Shown here: positions 33,296-41,878 of the stretch, piece by piece | Layout of the letters: each line of letters begins with the position of its first letter | How positions within the stretch are numbered: position 1 is the stretch's first letter | Source: JAAYCT01 sp964499575 | GTDB taxonomy: Bacteria; Bacillota; Clostridia; Saccharofermentanales; Saccharofermentanaceae | Reading direction: 5' to 3' | NCBI GenBank assembly: GCA_964499575.1 | Contig: CAZCLK010000001.1 | Span: forward strand, 62,001 to 126,000 | DNA length: 64,000 bases | The notes under the pieces: generated by a model | Told to the model about the DNA's origin: nothing | The model's database searches: none | What the model saw: the letters and a program-made list of their open reading frames with translations, nothing else | Position numbers and translations under genes: made by a program

Positions 33296-35773
33296 TCACT
33301 CCATGACCAGTTTTATAATCGTCCCGGCTTCTGCGGTGATTCTTCCGGGACTTGCCTTCTCATCGTCATCCGGATCTGCCGTTTGGCTTTCCGGGGTATC
33401 CGTCAACTCCCCGTCCGTGCGGCTCTCCTCAGCCGGCGGTATGGCCTGCCCGTCTTCCGTTTCTTCTGTCTCCGCCTCGCCAAGGTCTGCCGGATTTTCT
33501 TCCGGCATCGCGTATCCGAATTCCGGCGTTTGAGATATGACTACACCCTCGGGTGCTCCGGTAATGCTGATGTTCACACCGCTTTCCCGGGCAAGTCGCA
33601 AGCACTCGGAAATGTTCTTTCCGGTGAAATCCGGAACCATGACCTGTTTTCTGTCGAGGCTCTCCGGATCACCGGAATATAACGTTACCGTGCCGCGCCT
33701 GTAGAGGATATCTTCATCGGTAGGATACATGACCGTAATGATTTTTTCATCCGTCATATTATCGTCACCTTTAAGAACTGTAAACCCCTCATTGTAAAGT
33801 GTCCGGTTTGCCTCCTTGAAGGTCATGCCTACGACGTCCGGAAGAGCATACTTCGTTGTCATCCGATTATAGTCATTTTCGCTCAGCACGCGCTCAACGC
33901 CCATATATTCGAGCGTTTCCGATACGATATGAGCGGCGACGCGGGTGGCGGCACCGGAGCCCAGTTCTTTATCCGCCGGCTTGTTAATGACAACCAGCAC
34001 CACGATTGAAGGATTGTCGTACGGAGCGTAACAGCCGAAGGAAAGAACGTGCATGCCCTCATCGACGCCGACATCGATGGTCGAAGTGCTCGTTTTTCCG
34101 GCGACGCGGTATCCTTCAACATACCCCTCTGTTCCGGTCCCTTCCGTAACAACCGTCTTCATCATCTCTTTAACGCGGTCCGCGGTCAAATCGGAAAATA
34201 TCGTCTTCACCGGTTCCGGATCAAAATCCTTCACTATGGTACCGTTTGAGTCCGTCAAGTATTTCGCTACTTGCGGCTTCATCAGGGTCCCGCCGTTCAC
34301 CAGTGCACAATAAACGTTTGCCAACTGGAGCGGAGTAACGGTCGACGATTCTCCGAAACTGAGCGTTGCCATGTCGACCGGGCTCGGGTTTTCGTGAAAA
34401 ATTCCCTTCTCCTCAGCCGGCAGATCGATGCCCGTCTTGTCGTAAAATCCGAAATTCCGGACATACTCGTAATACTTGGTCACACCGATGCGCTGCGAGA
34501 GCTGCACAAAGATAGGATTGCAGGAACGTTCAAAGGCTTGCCGCAAAGTTTCCGTACCATGATTACCATATTTTGTCTCGCTCCAGCAGTGTATCGTATG
34601 AAGTTCGGAGACCTTGATCGGGGCATCGCTGAACATTTCATCCTCATATGTTAATCCTTCTTCCAGTGCGATTGCCGTCGTCAGGACTTTAAACGTCGAT
34701 CCGGGTTCATAGGTATCGGATATCGCCCTGTTTCTCCATATCCTGTACATCAAATATTCCATTTTTTCTCCGTCGGACATGGAATCCCACAAAAATGTGT
34801 TGGTCAATTCCGGACACGAGCGCGGTTGATTGAGGTCATAATCCGGCACGGATGCCATCGCAAGAACGGCGCAGGTATAGGGTTCCATAACAATCGCACA
34901 AACGCCGTCCTGCGGGTCATACGCATACATTGCGTCTTCGCACGCTTTTTCCGCAATTTGTTGAATGTTCATATCAATATTGAGGACAATGTTGTACCCG
35001 TCTTTCTTTTCGACCGTCGTAGGCGGAGAATAGGGCAAAGCCCCACTGCTGAAGTTATCGACCTCAGCATAGGTGTACCCTTCGGTTCCGGCGAGAATCG
35101 AATCGTAGTAGGCCTCAACGCCATACTGACCGATCAGCGTAGTGTTGTTTTGATCGGCAAAGCCGATGACCTGCGATGCGAGATCGCCGTACACATAGTA
35201 TCGTTTGGGTACCGAATCGATCTTGATGCCGCCGATAGCATATGTGTCCATGAATTCTTTCAACGGTTCAATGTCATCGTGCGGGATCTTTTTGGCAAGT
35301 TGAATATACGTTGCTTCCGTTTGGCTCAGGGCATCCGTCACGATTTTCAAATCGAGATGCAGGTACTCCACCAGTTTCGCACCGATCTCCTCCGCGGTGA
35401 GATTCGTATTGATTGATCGAACGTCCTTCGGAGTAATCCCGACGGTATATTCATAGGTGGTGCTGGCCAAGACATTTCCGTTCACGTCAAGAATATCGCC
35501 GCGCACAGGAATATCACGGATTCTCCGCCAATGCATCTGCGATGCCATAAGCGCGTATTTATCATGCTTCACAACCTGGATATCATAAAGTTCGGCAATC
35601 AGTATCGCCGCGAATACAGTCGCAACGATCCCCACCAGAAAAACCCACACTCTTCGATTGATCGAAAGCCCGTTTTTTTCCGGTATCGCAGAGTCTCTTT
35701 CAGACGAAACGCCCGACTTCAAGCGTGATGCTTGTTCGGGCGCCGACTTATTCGCCGGTTGCTTCTCAATCAA
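33296..35773 (-). CDS. Division PBP (class B) with two PASTA domains
   Basis: Transpeptidase crosslinking septal wall, in the FtsI/SpoVD position. A membrane anchor (41-62), a PBP dimerisation domain (about 85-240) and the transpeptidase follow. SxxK is Ser359-Lys362 (GSTFK), SxN is Ser417-Asn419, but the third motif reads KTS (560-562, VAGKTSTST) instead of KTG. PASTA 1 spans about 643-702 and PASTA 2 starts at 710. PASTA 2 is split by an acidic insert (about 756-812) before its last strand, TAEAGTIIKLVME. The start is a TTG at 35773 with AAGGAG eight bases upstream. Confidence 0.92.
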   Translation of the reverse strand: MIEKQPANKSAPEQASRLKSGVSSERDSAIPEKNGLSINRRVWVFLVGIVATVFAAILIAELYDIQVVKHDKYALMASQMHWRRIRDIPVRGDILDVNGNVLASTTYEYTVGITPKDVRSINTNLTAEEIGAKLVEYLHLDLKIVTDALSQTEATYIQLAKKIPHDDIEPLKEFMDTYAIGGIKIDSVPKRYYVYGDLASQVIGFADQNNTTLIGQYGVEAYYDSILAGTEGYTYAEVDNFSSGALPYSPPTTVEKKDGYNIVLNIDMNIQQIAEKACEDAMYAYDPQDGVCAIVMEPYTCAVLAMASVPDYDLNQPRSCPELTNTFLWDSMSDGEKMEYLMYRIWRNRAISDTYEPGSTFKVLTTAIALEEGLTYEDEMFSDAPIKVSELHTIHCWSETKYGNHGTETLRQAFERSCNPIFVQLSQRIGVTKYYEYVRNFGFYDKTGIDLPAEEKGIFHENPSPVDMATLSFGESSTVTPLQLANVYCALVNGGTLMKPQVAKYLTDSNGTIVKDFDPEPVKTIFSDLTADRVKEMMKTVVTEGTGTEGYVEGYRVAGKTSTSTIDVGVDEGMHVLSFGCYAPYDNPSIVVLVVINKPADKELGSGAATRVAAHIVSETLEYMGVERVLSENDYNRMTTKYALPDVVGMTFKEANRTLYNEGFTVLKGDDNMTDEKIITVMYPTDEDILYRRGTVTLYSGDPESLDRKQVMVPDFTGKNISECLRLARESGVNISITGAPEGVVISQTPEFGYAMPEENPADLGEAETEETEDGQAIPPAEESRTDGELTDTPESQTADPDDDEKASPGRITAEAGTIIKLVME

Positions 35774-35787
35774 TTTCGGATCTCCTT

Positions 35788-36429
35788 TCAGGAGTTATTC
35801 GAAAAGTATTCTGCCAGAGCCTCCTTGGATTGCGCAAGAGCCGCGGGCGAAACCTCAATGGAATTGAAAGAATTGCCGGTAACCAGCGCGTCTCCTTCAA
35901 TAACGGAGACACGGACAATTTGACGTGTCCCGGGTTTTTGCATGCCCAGACGCTCGTATGCCTCCCGGCGCACAAAATCCAGATCGGTCCCCAGAATCAG
36001 GCTCTCTCGAATTTGGGCGGTTTTTTCCCTGGTTTGGTCGATCTCCATTTGGACTTCATTGTTTTGGAAATTCAGACATGCAATTTGTGCCTGTCGAAAA
36101 AGAACGACGCCGAACATCCCGGAAACAACAAGAACGGCAAAAATGATCAATACGCTCTCTTTGAGCCGCTTTCTGGATATGCTTTTTTCCTTCTGAATAT
36201 ACTGCCGGACAAGCTCCTGACGGTGCTGTCTTATCTCTTCCTGCTCCCTTTTCTCACGCTCGGCTTCCGAGTGATGCGGACGTGAATCCGGCAAGACCTT
36301 TCGAGCCGCGGAGTCGTTTCCGGTGTAAACGAAGGCGGAACTTCTCCTTCCTGATTCGGCCGCTGCGGCTTTCTTCGGGAAATGGAGCGCTTCAATCTCG
36401 TCCCAATCGTTCAGTGCCAGGTTGTCCAT
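35788..36429 (-). CDS. ftsL: FtsL-like septum protein
   Basis: 213-residue bitopic protein: a charged cytoplasmic N-terminus with a Glu/Gln/Arg-rich helix (about 55-90), one membrane helix (92-111) and a short extracytoplasmic coiled coil (NNEVQMEIDQTREKTAQI). The position between rsmH and the division PBP is that of ftsL. Sequence similarity in this family is weak, so the name rests on topology and position. It is longer than usual at both ends. The ATG at 36429 has AGGAG close upstream and overlaps rsmH by 19 bp. Confidence 0.8.
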   Translation of the reverse strand: MDNLALNDWDEIEALHFPKKAAAAESGRRSSAFVYTGNDSAARKVLPDSRPHHSEAEREKREQEEIRQHRQELVRQYIQKEKSISRKRLKESVLIIFAVLVVSGMFGVVLFRQAQIACLNFQNNEVQMEIDQTREKTAQIRESLILGTDLDFVRREAYERLGMQKPGTRQIVRVSVIEGDALVTGNSFNSIEVSPAALAQSKEALAEYFSNNS

Positions 36430-37388
36430 TTCTCCTCATTCCTCTCAAACACTCGTAGCTTCGCGCTTTTTGATCTTTTATTCGCCTTAATTTCTTCGTC
36501 TCCCGCAAGTATCGGTTTCCTTGTGACATTGATCCCCATTGACTTTCGCCCGCATGCGCAAACCGGAAATTCTCTCGGGCATACGCAAGGTGACTCATAT
36601 TTTCGAAAAGCATCTTTCACCAATCTGTCTTCCAGGGAATGAAACGAGATGACCGCGAATCGTCCGCCCGCATTCATTCTTCCGGGGACCGCTTCCAGGA
36701 GCCTGGCTATCGAGTCCAGTTCGTTGTTCACCTCGATCCGGATCGCCTGAAATGTTCTCCGGGCCGGATGCTGGTCTTCTTTTTTTGATTTGGAGGGCAT
36801 CGCTGCGGCGATCAGCCCGGCCAACTCTGCGGTCGTTTCGATCCGCTTGCCCTTTCTTTTTGCCTCAATGGCCCGGACAATTCGTACCGCGAACCGCTCT
36901 TCTCCGTATTCCTTAAGGATATGAATCAGTCGTTCGGGCTCAAACTCGTTCACCACACGCAAAGCGGACAGTTCTTGTTTATCATCCATCCGCATATCCA
37001 GCGGACCGTCTTTCCCGTACGAAAAACCTCTTTCAACCGTATCGAGCTGGTGCGATGAAACACCCAGATCCGCAAGCGCTCCGTCAATTTTCGTGATTCT
37101 GAGATCATCGAGCACTTCGTCAATCTTCGAAAAATCCGATTTTATAAGAATCCACTTACCGGGAAATGATGTTTCGCGTTTGGTCCGCTCGCACTGTTCA
37201 AGCGCACGGTCATCCTTATCAAGCGATATCAAGGTCCCTTCGCTACCGAGCCGGCTCAGAATACCCAGACTGTGCCCGCCGCCGCCGGCCGTGCAATCGA
37301 CATATGTTCCTCTGCTCCTGATCCGGAGCGCATCCATGCACTCCGCAAAAAGAACCGGACGATGCACAAACTCAGAGTCCCGTGACAT
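36411..37388 (-). CDS. rsmH: 16S rRNA m4C1402 methyltransferase RsmH
   Basis: Methylates N4 of C1402 in 16S rRNA. Family motifs: FVHRPVLFAECMDAL, the SAM loop DCTAGGGGHSLGIL, ALADLGVSSHQLD, and the closing FAVISFHSLEDRLVKD. A cysteine group near the C-terminus (CVCPREFPVCAC) is common in the family. 325 residues. The ATG overlaps the end of mraZ by 17 bp. Confidence 0.97.
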   Translation of the reverse strand: MSRDSEFVHRPVLFAECMDALRIRSRGTYVDCTAGGGGHSLGILSRLGSEGTLISLDKDDRALEQCERTKRETSFPGKWILIKSDFSKIDEVLDDLRITKIDGALADLGVSSHQLDTVERGFSYGKDGPLDMRMDDKQELSALRVVNEFEPERLIHILKEYGEERFAVRIVRAIEAKRKGKRIETTAELAGLIAAAMPSKSKKEDQHPARRTFQAIRIEVNNELDSIARLLEAVPGRMNAGGRFAVISFHSLEDRLVKDAFRKYESPCVCPREFPVCACGRKSMGINVTRKPILAGDEEIKANKRSKSAKLRVFERNEEKWTTWH

Positions 37389-37806
37389 TGTATTCCGTCA
37401 GATCGAGCTCCATGACCGAGCTCAATTCCGTCTTCTCCCGCTCGTAGAAAGTCTTTGAGCAGATGTCGAGTTTGTCGCCGATATTGATGATGCTGACCTC
37501 TTCGCCGGGTTTTGTTCCGATATGGTCCCACAGCTCTTCGGAAATGGATATTCTGCCTTGAGAGTCCACATCGCACGCCAACGCCTCCCCGACGATCAGG
37601 CGCATGACGCGACGAACCCGGGGATCCATGCTGTTGAGTTCTTCGAATTGCTCCCGGATTTTTCTGAAGCGGGCATCCGTGTACACCGAAAGATATCCGC
37701 TGTCCAGACTTAAAGTCACAACGACATTACGCCCGAGGCTATCCCGGAGTTTGGAAGGAATAAATACTCTTCCTTTAACATCGACTTTATTGGTAAAGCG
37801 TGCCAT
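37372..37806 (-). CDS. mraZ: Transcriptional regulator MraZ
   Basis: AbrB-like regulator of the division and wall cluster. Two SpoVT/AbrB half-domains are visible (VDVKGRVFIPSKLRDSLG and VDSQGRISISEELWDHIG). 144 residues. It leads the cluster, with a strong promoter (37890-37918) and GTGGTGAAT repeats (37843-37881) in the leader, the layout expected for autoregulation. Confidence 0.97.
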   Translation of the reverse strand: MARFTNKVDVKGRVFIPSKLRDSLGRNVVVTLSLDSGYLSVYTDARFRKIREQFEELNSMDPRVRRVMRLIVGEALACDVDSQGRISISEELWDHIGTKPGEEVSIINIGDKLDICSKTFYEREKTELSSVMELDLTEYNVTGL

Positions 37807-37842
37807 CAGTTATCCCCGGTTTCCACAATGTTTTCCCCACTA

Positions 37843-37881
37843 TTCACCACAAGATGATCCAAATTCACCACAATTCACCAC
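37843..37881. promoter_or_regulatory. MraZ box repeats
   Basis: On the minus strand GTGGTGAA occurs at 37881-37874, 37871-37864 and 37850-37843, the first two exactly 10 bases apart, followed by a weaker GTGGGGAA. Direct repeats at one helical turn are the known form of MraZ operators. They lie downstream of the -10. Confidence 0.8.
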
Positions 37882-37889
37882 TTGATTGT

Positions 37890-37918
37890 ATTCTACACAT
37901 TTAATACAGGAATATCAA
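37890..37918 (-). promoter_or_regulatory. Promoter of the mraZ cluster
   Basis: TTGATA (37918-37913), a 17-base spacer and TAGAAT (37895-37890), with the first MraZ repeat starting nine bases downstream of the -10. Confidence 0.8.
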
Positions 37919-38038
37919 GGCTTTTTTGCGGCAAAAAAATAGGGATCCGTCGATTTTGCCGGTTGCTTAAAACGCATAAAATAATCTTGGGCCCCGCTTA
38001 TCTTCGGGCGCGAGACACCGCGGCGCGCATAAAAAAAG

Positions 38039-38431
38039 GGCTGTCTCAAAACGAAGGATATCCAAGCGGCGGTCATAGGGCGAACATTCCCGATGTGCGT
38101 ATAAGCTTTTTGAGGCCAACGCTTAGCGGCAGTCGAATGCATGAGAAAATGTGAATCCGGGCTGAATTGTCGAGCCGCCGGCGGAAGGAGCTCGCGGCGA
38201 AATCATCCTACTAAAAGCCCTTCGCCGGTCGGTTTAGTGGCACTTTTCGCGCCGGCGGAAAGGAAAGGGCTTCCGGCGGAAGAAGCGCTCCGCCAACATG
38301 AATCAATCCGGATGGATCTCCCAAATGCCACCGGGTGGAATTGAATTCTATTCACAGTTCCGACAGCCCGTCTGTTTGGACATAAAAAAAGCTGCCTCTT
38401 TTGACTTTGTTACAAGTCCATTGAGACAGCC
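38039..38431. repeat. Non-coding, palindrome-rich island bounded by inverted repeats
   Basis: Part of the 659-bp gene-free interval between rodA and mraZ. GGCTGTCTCAA (38039-38049) is matched in inverse by TTGAGACAGCC (38421-38431). Between them are perfect GC palindromes: CCGCCGGCGG (38175-38184), CTTCCGGCGGAAG (38270-38282), and a long stem pairing AAGCCCTT/AAGGGCTT (38215-38222 with 38265-38272) enclosing CGCCGG/CCGGCG. No open frame with a ribosome site is convincing. It could be a MITE-like dispersed repeat or a structured RNA. The right end also forms the rodA terminator. Confidence 0.55.
38384..38430 (-). terminator. Intrinsic terminator of rodA
   Basis: Read leftwards, GCTGTCTC (38430-38423) pairs with GAGGCAGC (38398-38391), enclosing a second GACTT/AAGTC stem, and is followed by TTTTTTT. 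It lies 36 bp after rodA and closes the rimP-to-rodA block. Confidence 0.8.
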
Positions 38432-38465
38432 GCCCTGCGTTTTCTTACGGGAACGACAAACACGG

Positions 38466-39596
38466 CTATTTTCGCTCGATCGTTCGTTCCATCGAAATAT
38501 TCAGAATAATCCCGAAGGAGATGAAATTGACAAGAAGCGCGGAACCTCCAAGGCTGATAAACGGCAGCGGAATACCCGTGATCGGCAGAAGTCCGACGCT
38601 CATGCCCATATTTTCGATAAAATGAAACGCAAAAGCCCCGGTCAGTCCGATTACCGTGTATGTATACGATTTCTGAGTCGCCTTCGCGGCAACAAAGACA
38701 CAACGGGTCAGAAAAAAGAACGATAGTATGATCACGGTCGTTGTCCCGATAAAACCCATGTGCTCGGATATCGCGGTGAAAATAAAGTCCGACCATTTGA
38801 CCGGAACGCTTACGATCTCGCCTGTCCGGTTTCCGATCAATCCCCCGGACGCGATCGCGGCTTTGGCCTGAACCAGATTATATTCTCCCGATGGGTCGGA
38901 TCCGGCAAACACGAAGGACAGTATCCTGGACTTCTGAATCGGGGTAAATATAAAATTCCAAAGGATCGGGATGACTCCGACAATGACGACGGAAATGCCG
39001 AGAAACAGATATCTGTACTTCACGCCCCAGACAAAAATCATACAAAACAGCGAAAAAACGATGACCATCATCGTTCCGAAGTCCGGCTGTTTCCATATCA
39101 ACAGCAACGGGACCCCGTCGACCAGTCCGATATAGAAAAATCCTTTGAGCAGAGAGATTTCTTTATTCTTAATGGCCTCCAAAAAATACGCGGTTACAAT
39201 GATCATGCCGATCTTTGACAATTCCGAAGGCTGAAAATTTCCGATGACAGGTAAGTCTAACCAGGAGTCCGCACCCCACGTTTCCGCAAGAGAATATCCG
39301 TCAATAAAAACATAAAGCAGAAGGAGTACGGATATCCCGTACACACCCCAACCGATTGCCTTCAAAAAATGAGTGTCGATGAGACATATAAACAACGCAA
39401 CGATCATGCCTACCGCCGCGGCCGCGGCCTGTCTGTAGAGGATTCCGGGATACCCCTCAAAGCCTTCCGACAGGACCTTGTTTAGAACAAAAACCCCGAT
39501 CAGAGATAATAAAAGGATCGGAATCAACAGCCAATAATCGACCGATCGGAAATAATTCCGCCGCAGTTGTATGATGCCTGATTTGCCACCGCTCAT
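38466..39596 (-). CDS. rodA: Rod-shape SEDS glycosyltransferase RodA
   Basis: Multi-pass transferase polymerising peptidoglycan for cell elongation. SEDS motifs are FQPSELSKIGMI, WKQPDFGTMMV, AISEHMGFIGT and the C-terminal PITGIPLPFISLGGS. The shorter length (376) and position outside the division cluster favour RodA over FtsW. It starts 8 bp after lgt. No MreB or PBP2 gene is nearby. Confidence 0.9.
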   Translation of the reverse strand: MSGGKSGIIQLRRNYFRSVDYWLLIPILLLSLIGVFVLNKVLSEGFEGYPGILYRQAAAAAVGMIVALFICLIDTHFLKAIGWGVYGISVLLLLYVFIDGYSLAETWGADSWLDLPVIGNFQPSELSKIGMIIVTAYFLEAIKNKEISLLKGFFYIGLVDGVPLLLIWKQPDFGTMMVIVFSLFCMIFVWGVKYRYLFLGISVVIVGVIPILWNFIFTPIQKSRILSFVFAGSDPSGEYNLVQAKAAIASGGLIGNRTGEIVSVPVKWSDFIFTAISEHMGFIGTTTVIILSFFFLTRCVFVAAKATQKSYTYTVIGLTGAFAFHFIENMGMSVGLLPITGIPLPFISLGGSALLVNFISFGIILNISMERTIERK

Positions 39597-39604
39597 TTCA
39601 CGAC

Positions 39605-40825
39605 CTATCCGACGGAATCCGAACCGGCTCCGTCCGTATCGCTTACGCTCGCGTTGTCGTCTGCGGTTCCGACGTCTGAAGACGGGGAATCATCCGAAGT
39701 CTCCTCAGCGGGTTCTTCCGTCATCTCTTGTGATTCTTGTTCTGACGGTTCATAATGCGTCTCGTCCGTTCCCTCTTGTAATTCTTGTTCCGATGGTTCA
39801 AAAGAGGTCTCCTCCGTTACCGCGAACGCTTCCGGATCCGAAGGTGTCCCGGAAACTTCCTCTGACAGATTTTCCGTCCGGTTGACCCCGGACGCTTCCG
39901 ATGCGGTCTGTACATCGGCGTTCTCTTTCGGCGGATATGACTTTTTCAGAAGTTCGTCCACCGGGACGGTGACGCGCTTCCATCCCCGGGTCCTGCTCAT
40001 AACGAGCAATACGATACCGACGAGCGCCATCATCACGGATGTCACCTGTGAAAGCCGCAAACCGGTATCCCCGATATAAAGCGAGTCCGTTCTCAACCCT
40101 TCGATCAGGAAGCGGATTACACCGTGAAATATCAAATAACAGGATGTCACGGTGAAGGCGTACTTGCTCTTATTCCGGACAATGAGCAATACGAGGAACA
40201 GAGCGGTCGTCGCCAACGACTCATAGAGAAAAGTCGGATGAACCGGGATATTCGGATTCTGCCCCTCACAATAGTGCTCAAGATAACGGGATACACTCGC
40301 GCTGATCATTCCCCAGGGAAGTGTCGTATTTGTACCGAAAGCTTCCTGATTGAAAAAATTACCCCAGCGGCCGATGGCTTGGCCCAGGGGGATATAGACG
40401 ATACAGTAGTCAAAGATTACATGCGCCGGGATCTTACGGATCTTTGCCAGAATGTAACCGGCCAGGATTGCGGCCAGAACCCCGCCGATGACCGCAAGTC
40501 CTCCGTCCCGAAGGTTGATCATGCGCCAAATGTCGCCGTTATAATATTTCCACTCGCTCAAGACGTAGTACAGACGAGCGCCGATAATCGCGGAAGGAAA
40601 ACAAACCAAGGCAATATCGATGACTAAATCGGACGAGAATCCGTGTTTCTTTGAATGAAGGATGGCCAACAAGACGCATGACGTCAACGCGAGCGCCAGA
40701 ATCACGCCGTACCAGTATATATTGACCGACCCGATACGAAAAGCGACGTTGTCGATCTTCAGTCCTTCAATGCCTAAGCCCGGAAAACTGACTTCTTCCG
40801 GCACATACCGAATTGAGTTGAGCAT
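39605..40825 (-). CDS. lgt: Prolipoprotein diacylglyceryl transferase with acidic tail
   Basis: Transfers diacylglycerol from phosphatidylglycerol to lipoprotein cysteines. Multi-pass protein with the Lgt signature GQAIGRWGNFFNQEAFG, then VHPTFLYES and HGVIRFLIEGLR. The ATG at 40825 has AAGGAG seven bases upstream (406 residues). The core ends near 290. The last 115 residues are an acidic Ser/Thr/Glu tail with two copies of a 16-residue unit beginning EPSEQE, encoded by a 48-bp repeat. It lies 51 bp after ribF. Confidence 0.94.
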   Translation of the reverse strand: MLNSIRYVPEEVSFPGLGIEGLKIDNVAFRIGSVNIYWYGVILALALTSCVLLAILHSKKHGFSSDLVIDIALVCFPSAIIGARLYYVLSEWKYYNGDIWRMINLRDGGLAVIGGVLAAILAGYILAKIRKIPAHVIFDYCIVYIPLGQAIGRWGNFFNQEAFGTNTTLPWGMISASVSRYLEHYCEGQNPNIPVHPTFLYESLATTALFLVLLIVRNKSKYAFTVTSCYLIFHGVIRFLIEGLRTDSLYIGDTGLRLSQVTSVMMALVGIVLLVMSRTRGWKRVTVPVDELLKKSYPPKENADVQTASEASGVNRTENLSEEVSGTPSDPEAFAVTEETSFEPSEQELQEGTDETHYEPSEQESQEMTEEPAEETSDDSPSSDVGTADDNASVSDTDGAGSDSVG

Positions 40826-40876
40826 AGTTATTCTCCTTGATCCCTTGCATAATCCCGGCAATGCCGAGCCAAATCA

Positions 40877-41878
40877 TCATAGCATATCCGCAAGAATTTT
40901 CGAATACTCCGGATGAGCGGCATGAAATGAACCGGCTGTCCGAATATCCTTAAGGACCTGCCTGCGAAGACGCTCAATCGAATCAAATCGCTTTTCGGCG
41001 CGTATCTGTTCAATCGGATAGACCGTAATCGCGGTCCCGTAGAGTTCCAAATCGACATTCAGCGCTGTTGTTTCGATCAATGGGTGAACGTCCGCGTCGG
41101 ATACCGTCGGGCGAAGACCGATGTTGGATACCGAAGGGTAAATCCGGTCGCCGGATCGAAGGTATGAAGTGTACACGCCAAATGCAGGAACGACTTTTCC
41201 CGACGGGATACCGATATTCGCGGTCGGAAATCCGAGTGTTCCTCCGAGCCCTCGGCCTCTCATCACCTCTCCGTCGTAAAATACGGCGCGGCCGAGTAAT
41301 TCCCGGGCAGTCTTCATGTCTCCGGCAAGGATCCTCTCCCGGATCCACGAACTGGATATCACCCTGTTGTTTTCAAGTTCCGGCGGAACCAGGATTGCCC
41401 GGATCTGATGGTCTTTCGCCCATTGAAGCAGGTAATTCGCATCCCCCTCGCGATGCGTGCCGAAATGATAGTCTTCTCCGGCGACAATCACCTTTGCCTT
41501 AAGAAGCCTTCCGGCGTATTCATCCAAAAAGTCCCCCGCATGCATCGAAGCGAGACTTTCGGAGAACGGGAACACCGCGACATTTTCGACCCCTGCATCG
41601 TGAATCAGCGCGCATCTTTCCGCAAGCGTCGTAATCAATCCGTCACCGCCCGTAGCGAAAACCTTTGATTTCGGAGTGTTTGAAAAGGTGTGGGCGACCG
41701 TTTTCACTTCATAGTCGGCGGCAATCCCGTTAAGGATCGAAAACAGTTTCTTGTGCCCTCTGTGAACTCCGTCAAAATAGCCCAGAGCGACTGCGCTTCC
41801 CGAATGAAAGGCATCGTCAAACCCGTCGGGTATCACGAGTCCGCCTTGATATTCTTCCCGGAAAACCCACGTTTTCAA
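40877..41878 (-). CDS. ribF: Bifunctional riboflavin kinase / FAD synthetase
   Basis: Phosphorylates riboflavin to FMN and adenylates FMN to FAD. The N-terminal FAD synthetase domain has ALGYFDGVHRGHKKLF and ISSSWIRERI; the C-terminal kinase domain has LGFPTANIGIP and SNIGLRPTV. 333 residues. It begins at a TTG overlapping the truB stop (TTGA), so translation is probably coupled. rbfA-nrnA-truB-ribF order is conserved in Firmicutes. Confidence 0.94.
   Translation of the reverse strand: MKTWVFREEYQGGLVIPDGFDDAFHSGSAVALGYFDGVHRGHKKLFSILNGIAADYEVKTVAHTFSNTPKSKVFATGGDGLITTLAERCALIHDAGVENVAVFPFSESLASMHAGDFLDEYAGRLLKAKVIVAGEDYHFGTHREGDANYLLQWAKDHQIRAILVPPELENNRVISSSWIRERILAGDMKTARELLGRAVFYDGEVMRGRGLGGTLGFPTANIGIPSGKVVPAFGVYTSYLRSGDRIYPSVSNIGLRPTVSDADVHPLIETTALNVDLELYGTAITVYPIEQIRAEKRFDSIERLRRQVLKDIRTAGSFHAAHPEYSKILADML

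Noticed and set aside
37915..38142. 75-codon minus-strand open frame entering the non-coding island
   Set aside because: No ribosome site, crosses the mraZ promoter -35, and its residues look like translated repeat DNA.
38298..38726. 142-codon plus-strand open frame
   Set aside because: Runs through the island and then antisense to rodA; no supporting motif.
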